64,000 bases of DNA from Nocardia arthritidis. Its GTDB lineage: Bacteria; Actinomycetota; Actinomycetes; Mycobacteriales; Mycobacteriaceae. Positions 53,767 through 61,289 of this stretch are shown here, in pieces. Positions within the stretch are counted from its first letter, which is position 1. Each line of letters opens with the position of its first letter. Where the stretch lies: positions 6,944,001 to 7,008,000 of the forward strand of contig NZ_CP046172.1 of NCBI RefSeq assembly GCF_011801145.1. Direction: 5' to 3'. Position numbers and translations under genes: made by a program. A model generated the notes under the pieces. That model did no database searches and was not told the DNA's origin. It saw only the letters and a program-made list of their open reading frames with translations.

Positions 53767-55428
53767 ATGCGTACCGAGGAGGTACTGGAGACCACCGATG
53801 GGGTCCGGCTCAGCACGGTGACCCACCGTATCCCGCTGCCGAGCGGCGCACCCGCCCATCCACGCGACTGTGATTACCTGCGGCACTTGCGCATCCGATG
53901 CGCCGACGGCCCGGACGATCCCGCGCGCGCCGACACCGTGCTCACCCTGCTGCCCGGCGCGATCGCGGGTGCGCGATCACTACAACCGTTGGGCTGCAAC
54001 ACTGTTCGCAATCTTCAAGCCGCGGGCGTTATCGCCGAGGTGTGGGTGATCGACCGTCGCGCCAACGGCGTCGAGGATCATTCGGGGATCGAAATCGCCA
54101 TGGCCGAGGGTGATTATCACCTTGCCTTCGACTACTACTACCGCGGCGCGAAGGTCGGCGGGCGGACCTTCGACGGTTTCCGCACCGATCGCGAACTCGG
54201 TTTCCTGGCCGGATTCGGAATGGCCCGCACCGTCGCCGACCTGCACGAGGTGCTGTGCCGCGAGATCGCGGACCCGGATGCCCGGGCGAGATCGCTCTTC
54301 CTCGGCGGACATTCACTCGGCGGCATCCAGGCGGGCGCCTATGCCGCTTGGGATTTCGGCGGCCGCCCCGGACACGAACAGATCGCCGGACTGGTCGCGC
54401 TCGACACCGTCACCCACCTCGACCCGCTCCGGCTGCGCGGGCGCACCCGAGCAGGTCGGCCGCTCGCAGTGGCGACACGACAGTTCGAGCGGGCGCCGAT
54501 CGCCATGCGGCGCGGACTGATTCCCTGTAGCACAGCCGTCATGAACGGCGGATGGGGCAACCCGGAGGCGTTCGCGCTCATCGCGGCCGTCGCCACCGCC
54601 GCGACGCTCGCGCCCGATGCGGAATCCGATATCCTGCGCCTGCTGCCCGACCATGGCACCGCCGCACGCGTCCTGCGCGGCTCCACCGCCCGAACGTGGC
54701 GCGAATATCTCACCGGCACACCGAATTACCGCAAACTGCGGTTGACGAACCTGGCGCTGCTCGGTCTCCTCGGCGGTGCACACACCTCGATCAATTGCGC
54801 CGTACTCTCGATGAGCTGCGGCACCCTCGACAGCGCCGCGGTGGCCCCGCGCAGTTTCCCGCTCCCGTTCGAGGCCGGTACCCTACCCGGCCTGCGGTCA
54901 CTGTATCGGGCCGTGCTCGGAACCCAACCACGGTTCAGTCCAACGTCTTTCGACGAGCTGTACCACTGGCGCGATCACGACCGCTGCTGCGCACCCGACG
55001 CGCCGACCCAGCTCAGCCGCGGCGGCACACCCGCATGTGTGACCGGCGAAGTGGTCAGCATCGCCGAACTCGCCAGAATCCTCGCGGGCGGCAGGCTCAA
55101 CGTCTTCGAGGACTACTTCCCGCTGCGCCAGAGCATCGACGCGGCAGCCGTGCTCGGCGGCTGCCGCACCGGCTCGCTGACCCCGATCCGCCACGAATCC
55201 GGCTCGGCCCATTTGCCTTCCGTCAGCCTCATGGGCGGCTCCAGCTTCACCCAGCTCCTCGCCCGCTGGGGTGTCTATCCGGACGACGCCCTATGGTTTC
55301 CCGGCTATCTGCACTGCGACGTCGCCGCGGGCGCTCATCCGCGCGCCGACGGCGGTCCCGAACCGATCGCCGCCGCCCTCGCCGACTTCGTCCGCACCAA
55401 CCTGCCTTCGGCACAAATCGCCTCCTGA
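53767..55428 (+). CDS. Alpha/beta hydrolase, no signal peptide
   Basis: Protein of 553 residues. LTLLPGAIAGARS is the likely oxyanion region and LGGHSLGGIQAG holds the nucleophile serine. It lacks a leader peptide, so it is probably cytoplasmic or membrane-associated. The large size is due to a C-terminal region of about 250 residues (DELYHWRDHDRCC, then HLPSVSLMGGSSF) that I cannot assign. AGGAGG lies 5 bases before ATG 53767. It is divergent from the secreted hydrolase at 51682. Confidence 0.78.
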   Translation: MRTEEVLETTDGVRLSTVTHRIPLPSGAPAHPRDCDYLRHLRIRCADGPDDPARADTVLTLLPGAIAGARSLQPLGCNTVRNLQAAGVIAEVWVIDRRANGVEDHSGIEIAMAEGDYHLAFDYYYRGAKVGGRTFDGFRTDRELGFLAGFGMARTVADLHEVLCREIADPDARARSLFLGGHSLGGIQAGAYAAWDFGGRPGHEQIAGLVALDTVTHLDPLRLRGRTRAGRPLAVATRQFERAPIAMRRGLIPCSTAVMNGGWGNPEAFALIAAVATAATLAPDAESDILRLLPDHGTAARVLRGSTARTWREYLTGTPNYRKLRLTNLALLGLLGGAHTSINCAVLSMSCGTLDSAAVAPRSFPLPFEAGTLPGLRSLYRAVLGTQPRFSPTSFDELYHWRDHDRCCAPDAPTQLSRGGTPACVTGEVVSIAELARILAGGRLNVFEDYFPLRQSIDAAAVLGGCRTGSLTPIRHESGSAHLPSVSLMGGSSFTQLLARWGVYPDDALWFPGYLHCDVAAGAHPRADGGPEPIAAALADFVRTNLPSAQIAS

Positions 55429-55599
55429 CCGTTCGCGTTCGGCCGGCTCGACCACGGCGTTCTCCTGTGCGCGTAGCTGTCTGCTGTTATAGGTCGCGCC
55501 CGGGTGGCGGTGGTTCCCCGCAGAGACAGCGACAAAACGCCGCCGTGATCACCGGCGAACCGCCACTGCCATCGACCCGGCAGCTCCGAAATCGCCAGA

Positions 55600-55782
55600 A
55601 TGAAACCCATACCATCGGGCACGTTCGAACAGATCCGCGCCCACCTGGCCGCACAACTACCGGTCGACTGGCAGCAGATCTACACCACCGCCCTGCCGGT
55701 CAAGCACCCCCTGACGAGCGCCGAGGACGACGACATGGACTGGGCCCCAAACCCGACGGTTCACTCGGCTTGCTTCGCCTGA
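55600..55782 (+). other. Short protein-like reading frame, status uncertain
   Basis: Sixty residues with a natural-looking stretch (GTFEQIRAHLAAQLPVDWQQ) but no ribosome site before ATG 55600. It may be a small gene or the leftover of a larger one. The remaining bases of 55429-55866 hold nothing I can support. Confidence 0.3.
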
Positions 55783-55866
55783 CAGACCGGCCGTGACGCG
55801 AGAGCCGCGCACGGTGGAAGCTGGGGCACGACAAGATCACCACCCAGCCCACCGCCAAGGAACGCC

Positions 55867-56412
55867 GTGTCCGACTCCCATACGTCCAATTCCGTCCGGC
55901 CTACCCGCCGCGGGCTGCTCCTCGCCGCCGTCGCACTCGCGACGCAGCCCGTACCGACCGCCTTCGCCGCGCCCCGCACCGCGACCGGCCCGGTCCGGAT
56001 CACCGAGGGGCAGGTCGCCGAGGCCGCGCCGGGCCAGCAGATCTTCTACCCCTCAGTCACCAGCTGCCTGACCGTCACCCTGAGTCTGGGCAGCGGAGCC
56101 AAGGTCGGTGCGCACGCCAGCCTCTTCCAGGTGCCCGGTGAGCTGCGGTCCGACGCGATCCTGGCCGCTGCCGCGCGGCAGGCGGGAACCCGGCCGATCA
56201 TCGCCGTCGAGGTGCGGGGAGCCGTCGGCGCCTGGCATCCCTCGTACTTCACCAGGGCCATCGAAAGCTACGGCGACGGTGAACCTGTACCGATCCCGGA
56301 GCGGCCCGACCCCGACGGCATCGCCCGCGCAGTGGCCGCCGGGCTCGGTCTGCGGGGGCGCGTCCCGGTGACGGTACGGGATTTGCCCGACGGCGATCAG
56401 ACGGTGAACTGA
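55867..56412 (+). CDS. Tat-exported protein of unknown function with Cys/His pair
   Basis: Protein of 181 residues. A twin-arginine leader (TRRGLLLAAVALA, Arg14-Arg15) and an alanine cleavage region predict Tat export. The mature domain begins TEGQVAEAAPGQQIF and has Cys67 in TSCLTVTLS and His83 in VGAHASLF, 16 residues apart. That spacing and the surrounding small-residue pattern recall the CheD/CNF deamidase fold, but the match is by eye only. GTG 55867 has AAGGAA ahead. It lies alone in a hydrolase-rich region. Confidence 0.65.
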   Translation: MSDSHTSNSVRPTRRGLLLAAVALATQPVPTAFAAPRTATGPVRITEGQVAEAAPGQQIFYPSVTSCLTVTLSLGSGAKVGAHASLFQVPGELRSDAILAAAARQAGTRPIIAVEVRGAVGAWHPSYFTRAIESYGDGEPVPIPERPDPDGIARAVAAGLGLRGRVPVTVRDLPDGDQTVN

Positions 56413-56914
56413 TCGGCCTGCGCACGTGAGAATACGGGTGCGCCGACGGAATTCCCGGCGGTCCGCACTCGGCGGCAAACGGGGGTTGCCCGGATCGGTC
56501 GCCCAGGCCCGGAACGCCGCGGCCTGCGCGGTCGCATCGACCGGGGCACCGAAGATCCGGGTCGGGTCGTCGAGGGTGTCGACCCAGCGGTCGAAGCGAG
56601 TCGGACTGCCGATGCGTTCCCGGCTGACCGACGTCCACCGCAGAGCACCGGCTTCGAAGGCGGTGCCAGGTGCCATTTCGTGGCAGCCAATGCTGCCCGA
56701 GCCGGCCAGATGAACACCCGTAGTTGGCGTGAAATTCCATGCCGCTCAACGGGATTCGCGGGTCGCAGCGTGGACGACACTCATCGAATTCCCACCAGCG
56801 CCCGTCGTGGCAACGGGCCAGCAGCGCCAACCGGGAGAACCGGAACAGCACCCGCAACGGGATAGTTCGACGAACTCGGCTACGTACATGGTTCGCTTGA
56901 TGGTCTTCAAGGGG

Positions 56915-57859
56915 TCACCCGGTGAAGGGTGGGATGAACTGGCAGGGCACCGGGCGCGGGTGCGCCGGATCGAGCGCGTTCATGACGAACCCTGCCGCCC
57001 GCGGGCTGCCCGCGATCGCCAGGTGCTCGGAGTAGTCCTGGGGGCATCCGTCTTGCACGACGATGTTCGTCGCGTTCGGTGCCAGCACGTAGCCCGACGT
57101 ATAGGGGACGACGCCCTCGTCGGCGCGGGTCATGATGTTGGTATAGGCGATACCGGGGGCATACACGCCGTCGCTGTTGAGGTCACGCAGGAACGCCGAA
57201 CCGCGTGCGAACTGGAAGCAGGCCGCGCACGAGACACCGCTCAGTGCGTCGATCGCCGGTCCGGCGCCCAGCCTCCACGCGAAGTCGTGGATGTCGGCGA
57301 CACCGAATCCGTTGGTGCCCTGCCACGTCGGCGCGAGGGAGATGTATTTGTCGATCTTGGCTGCCCCGCCGAGTCGCTTGGCGTAATAGTTGGGCATCAG
57401 CGTGCCCTGGGAGTGACCGACGATGTCGACCTTGCGGGCGCCGGTGGCGGCGAGCACCCGGTCCACGAAAGCGCTCAATTCCGCGGCGCTGTCCTCGATC
57501 GGCCGCAGACCGCCGATCGCCGATACCGGCCACGGCAGCGGGTATGCACCGTAGGTCAGTGCGAACACGCAGTACCCCTCGTTCGCGAGCAGGGGGACGT
57601 AGGTGCCCCAGTTGGTTTGCCTGCCGCCGGCGGTCCCGTGTACCAGTACCACCGGATCCGGATGCGCGGGGGACGGTCGACAGCTCCAGTCGTTGCTGCC
57701 GGGCAGCGAACCACCGGGGTCGGTCAGCTCGCCGGGGACGCCTGCGAAGAAGTTGTAGACGACCGGCAATTGCGCGTACACCGGGCCTGCACCGGCCCCG
57801 GACATCACCGCCATCACCATCGTCGCGGCCAGTACAGCAAACATCCGCCAGCGCCTCAT
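56915..57859 (-). CDS. Secreted lipase (class 2 / triacylglycerol-lipase-like)
   Basis: Protein of 314 residues with a signal peptide (AVLAATMVMAVMSGAGAGPVYA). VVLVHGTAGGRQTNWG is the oxyanion loop, VGHSQGTLM the nucleophile elbow and CPQDYSEHLAI the histidine region. The acid lies in the MTRADEGVVPY segment. Cysteine pairs suggest disulfides. It hydrolyses lipid esters outside the cell. The 500 bases to its left (56413-56914) hold only a doubtful leftward frame, and 57860-58289 to its right holds no supported gene. Confidence 0.88.
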   Translation of the reverse strand: MRRWRMFAVLAATMVMAVMSGAGAGPVYAQLPVVYNFFAGVPGELTDPGGSLPGSNDWSCRPSPAHPDPVVLVHGTAGGRQTNWGTYVPLLANEGYCVFALTYGAYPLPWPVSAIGGLRPIEDSAAELSAFVDRVLAATGARKVDIVGHSQGTLMPNYYAKRLGGAAKIDKYISLAPTWQGTNGFGVADIHDFAWRLGAGPAIDALSGVSCAACFQFARGSAFLRDLNSDGVYAPGIAYTNIMTRADEGVVPYTSGYVLAPNATNIVVQDGCPQDYSEHLAIAGSPRAAGFVMNALDPAHPRPVPCQFIPPFTG

Positions 57860-58289
57860 CGCGCCCCCAACCTGTCAGCGGTTCAACTAGAACATGTTAT
57901 CGCGCACCCTACCGTGCGCCCCGCGGCATGGAAAGCTCACGGCCACACCATCATTGCCGCAACATACTCGACGTGCGGCGAGCTGCGGCCAACGGTGCCC
58001 GGTGACGACATGCGTGCCTACCTGGCCGAGCATCTCGGCGACCCGGCCGCGGCGTGCTGCGCAGCTCGTCAGCCGTCGAGCCCAGCACTGGATGCTCGTC
58101 GTCTGCCGAAGGCCGCAGTCCAAGCCGAACTCGATGCGATACCGAAGCTCCCGACGGCCTACACCTCGAGCACGACCGGCCACGGACTCGACATTTCACG
58201 CCGGACTGTGCGCATACCGACCCAGATCGTAGGCGTCGCGCCTAGATTTTCGTCGCCAGCTTGCTCGACCACAGCGACGGTGATCACCG

Positions 58290-60038
58290 ATGACCCCTGT
58301 ACTGCGCCTCGGACGAGCGTTGATTGCCCTGTGCGCCAGTGGAATTCTGCTGTCGACCGGTACCACCGTCCCGGCCGCCGCCGAACCACCGACCTCGGCC
58401 ACCGAACTCGATCCGATGTACGCGGTGCTCAACTTCTTCAGCGTCTTCGCGGGCACCCTGCGCGACCTGAACGACCCACGGCTGGCGCAATTCTGGACCG
58501 ATTTCTACACCAGCCTGCCCAGCCGCGCCGGGCAGAATTTCCAACAACTGCTCGACCCGGCACAGTATCAGGGCCTGGACGGTCCGCAGCGAATGCGGCA
58601 GACGGTCCAGCAGATGGTCGACACCACGATCCGCGTGGTGCCGACCATCGGTGGCGCGTCCTTGATTCCGCCGAATCCAGACCTGTTGCCGGACTGGAAC
58701 AACGACGGTGTCTACGGCGAGGTGGCCGATGCCGTACTGGACAACGACGCACCGCACGACGGACTCACCGCCCGGTTCCGTTTCCCGTGCTTCACCGAGG
58801 ATTCCACGATCACCTTCCGAACCACCGACGGCGGCTGCGCTCCCGGCGACACCCCCGGCGCGGATTTCGCATATGGTGTGGCACAGAAGTTTTCGGTCGT
58901 CGACTCGCGCGGCTTCCGGTTGTCGGGCACCATGTGGCTGCCCCAGGACGCGCTGCGGCCCGGCGACCGGAAGTTCCCGGTGACCGTATTTCCCAGCAGC
59001 GGCACTGTGGTGCAGTCGACCACCTACGGCTACACCATGGCGGCGGTCGCCCGCGGCTACATCGGCATCACCTACGACCCGGTCGGTCAGGGCACCAGCG
59101 AGGGAACCGCGGTGGATCTGCCCTTGCCCTACGACATCCCGCATTGCGGCGGCGTCGCCGGCTCGTGTCGCGATCTCCAAGATGTGATGCGCTGGGTGGT
59201 CGACGACGACATCATCCCCGTCGTCGACCTGAACAATGAACTCGCCAATGCCACCGACGTGTGGCGCGGCATCAACTTCCCCCGGCTCAGCCCGCGACAC
59301 AACCCCGCATACGCACCGGCGGGCGACAATATCCGCAACCCGCTGCTGGACCGCATCGATATCGATCGAATCGGCATCTGGGGCCAGTCCATGAGCTCGA
59401 TCGCCGTCACCAACTACCTGTGGTGGATCGGACAAGGCCACGGCGCCGACGGCAGGCCCTTGCCGAAACCCGCTGCGGCAGTGGGTCTTTCCGGCTTCGA
59501 ACCAACCAACGGCGACATCCCCACCCAGGTACAGACCGCCGACCAGGACTGGCCGGGACTACTCGCGGGCAGTCTGTGGCCGACCAACCCGATCCTCGAC
59601 CCTACCGACGGGCCGCTCGGTACCAAAGCCTGGTACGACCAGATCCACGTCACCGGCACCGGACATGCCGCGCTGCAATGGCTGACCATCAAGGGCGGCA
59701 GTCACGGCGACACCTCCAGCCTCACCATGGTTCCGCACACGCTGCCCGCGCGCAGACTGTCCACCCACTACGCGCTGGACTGGTTCGACTGCTTCATCCA
59801 ACACGACGGCGGCGCCTGCGCTCGGGTCACGGTTCCCGATCCGGATCTATCCCGGTCCGTGGCCGCCGAAATCGCGCCGCACGGCTCGGCAGGCCCGAGC
59901 TATTGCATGAACGTGCCCGATGCGATGGCCCCGGAACAGATACTGTTCACCCCGCTCCGCGACGCACTCAGCGCTGTCTTCGCCCAACTGCCACCACAGC
60001 CATGCCTTCCCGGACCTATTCCGCCGCTACTGAATTGA
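58290..60038 (+). CDS. Secreted alpha/beta hydrolase of about 580 residues (paralogue of 51682-53397)
   Basis: Protein of 582 residues with a signal peptide (LIALCASGILLSTGTTVPAAA). Landmarks in order are DWNNDGVYGEVAD near residue 135 (calcium-loop-like), MRWVVDDDIIPVVDLNNE, the nucleophile elbow IWGQSMSS, and KGGSHGDTS near the end. They match the paralogue at 51682 in order and spacing, so the pair derives from a duplication, now on opposite strands 5 kb apart. Function is presumed to be ester hydrolysis outside the cell. The substrate is unknown. Confidence 0.8.
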   Translation: MTPVLRLGRALIALCASGILLSTGTTVPAAAEPPTSATELDPMYAVLNFFSVFAGTLRDLNDPRLAQFWTDFYTSLPSRAGQNFQQLLDPAQYQGLDGPQRMRQTVQQMVDTTIRVVPTIGGASLIPPNPDLLPDWNNDGVYGEVADAVLDNDAPHDGLTARFRFPCFTEDSTITFRTTDGGCAPGDTPGADFAYGVAQKFSVVDSRGFRLSGTMWLPQDALRPGDRKFPVTVFPSSGTVVQSTTYGYTMAAVARGYIGITYDPVGQGTSEGTAVDLPLPYDIPHCGGVAGSCRDLQDVMRWVVDDDIIPVVDLNNELANATDVWRGINFPRLSPRHNPAYAPAGDNIRNPLLDRIDIDRIGIWGQSMSSIAVTNYLWWIGQGHGADGRPLPKPAAAVGLSGFEPTNGDIPTQVQTADQDWPGLLAGSLWPTNPILDPTDGPLGTKAWYDQIHVTGTGHAALQWLTIKGGSHGDTSSLTMVPHTLPARRLSTHYALDWFDCFIQHDGGACARVTVPDPDLSRSVAAEIAPHGSAGPSYCMNVPDAMAPEQILFTPLRDALSAVFAQLPPQPCLPGPIPPLLN

Positions 60039-60272
60039 CCGCCATTCCCGGCGAGCGCCCTTTCCGATCAGCCACGAAGAATGGTTACGACACCGGTCGG
60101 ACGCCTGGCGCGATTGGTCAATCAGCTGGCGAAACGGGTCATGTTCGGCGCGGCGGCCGGGTTCCTACGCTCACGTTATCGGGCAACGGCCCGGTGCATT
60201 CGCCGCTTCCCCCCGGACAGCGGGATCGGCGCGGCGAGACCGTGTTGTCTCGGTCACCGAAAGGACATCGTC

Positions 60273-61289
60273 GTGCAGCTGAAATCCGATGTCGCAGCGG
60301 GGACCGACGCCGCACCCCACTGGCGTGCCGCCGCGGTCGAGCGCGCGGACGGTCTCGGCGATCCGCGCCACACCAACGTGCCGACCTGGCTCGTCGCCGA
60401 GCTCGGCGGGATCCTCGGCGGCGGGGGCCGGATCAAGGTGGTCGAGTTGATGGGGCGCAGCGGGTTGCTGTTCTTCTGCTATCTGCCGTTGGGGATCCGA
60501 TTGGTGCTGTTCAGCGCGCTTCCCCGGGTCGACTGTGAGCTTGCGACGCTGCGCACGGCCTGGAATGCCGGCGCGCGGTACGAGTGGCATCACCATGTGT
60601 ATGCCGCGCGGTTCAGCGGGTTGTCGCTGGCGACGGTGCGGCGGGTCTCCGTCGGCCCCGAAGCGACCGGCTGGACGGCCCGGCAGCGGCTACTGTTGCG
60701 CGCGGTCGACGAATTACATTCCGAGAGAAGAATTTCCGACCAGACCCGGACCGGACTGGCGCAACACCTCACCACCGCCCAGCTGGTCGATCTGTGCATG
60801 CTCGTCGGCCACTACGAAATGCTCGCGATGCTGCTGATCAGCCACGGGATAGAGCCGGAACCGGGCATGTGGCGGCGCGGGCCGTTGCGCTGGCTGCGCG
60901 ACGTCGACAGCGGTGACGGCATCACACCACGGTGGTTGCCCCGATTCAATCGGATGGTCACCAATCGGATCTCGGGCGTGTTCGCCGGAAAAGTTCCGCT
61001 GTACACGGTGATTCACCATATCGGTCGTCGATCGGGCCGGTCGTACACCACTCCGGTTCGCGGTATCCACCGCGACGATCTGCTGATCGTGCCGCTGTTC
61101 TACGGCGCGAAGGCCGACTGGGTGCGAAATCTGTTGGCGGCGCGGGGCGGTGCGGCCACCTTCCGGGGGCGTCGGCACAAGCTGCTCGATCCGAAAGTTG
61201 TCGATGCCGCGGGTGCTACCGAATTGCCCAGCCCCGCAAGTCGTTACAGCAGGATAGTCCCCGTCTTGGTCGCCGAGGTCACGGACTGA
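60273..61289 (+). CDS. Carboxymuconolactone-decarboxylase domain fused to Ddn-like F420 nitroreductase domain
   Basis: Protein of 338 residues. Residues about 30-200 match the carboxymuconolactone-decarboxylase/AhpD-type all-helical fold (RVDCELATLRTAWNAGARYEW, then LVGHYEMLAMLLI). Residues about 220-335 match the Ddn family of deazaflavin-dependent reductases (HHIGRRSGRSYTTPVRGI, then VPLFYGAKADWVRNLLA). GTG 60273 has GAAAGGA 7 bases ahead. The longer upstream frame is not protein-like. The stop shares one base with the next gene (TGATG). Confidence 0.85.
   Translation: MQLKSDVAAGTDAAPHWRAAAVERADGLGDPRHTNVPTWLVAELGGILGGGGRIKVVELMGRSGLLFFCYLPLGIRLVLFSALPRVDCELATLRTAWNAGARYEWHHHVYAARFSGLSLATVRRVSVGPEATGWTARQRLLLRAVDELHSERRISDQTRTGLAQHLTTAQLVDLCMLVGHYEMLAMLLISHGIEPEPGMWRRGPLRWLRDVDSGDGITPRWLPRFNRMVTNRISGVFAGKVPLYTVIHHIGRRSGRSYTTPVRGIHRDDLLIVPLFYGAKADWVRNLLAARGGAATFRGRRHKLLDPKVVDAAGATELPSPASRYSRIVPVLVAEVTD

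Noticed and set aside
56397..56857. Leftward gene split over two frames between the Tat protein and the lipase
   Set aside because: Some stretches look protein-like (FDRWVDTLDDPTRIFG) but no ribosome site, family or clean end was found. Too weak to list as a gene.
57894..58245. Rightward frames with segments such as DDMRAYLAEHLGDP
   Set aside because: A short natural-looking stretch in a frame without a start or ribosome site. Possibly a remnant, but not supportable.
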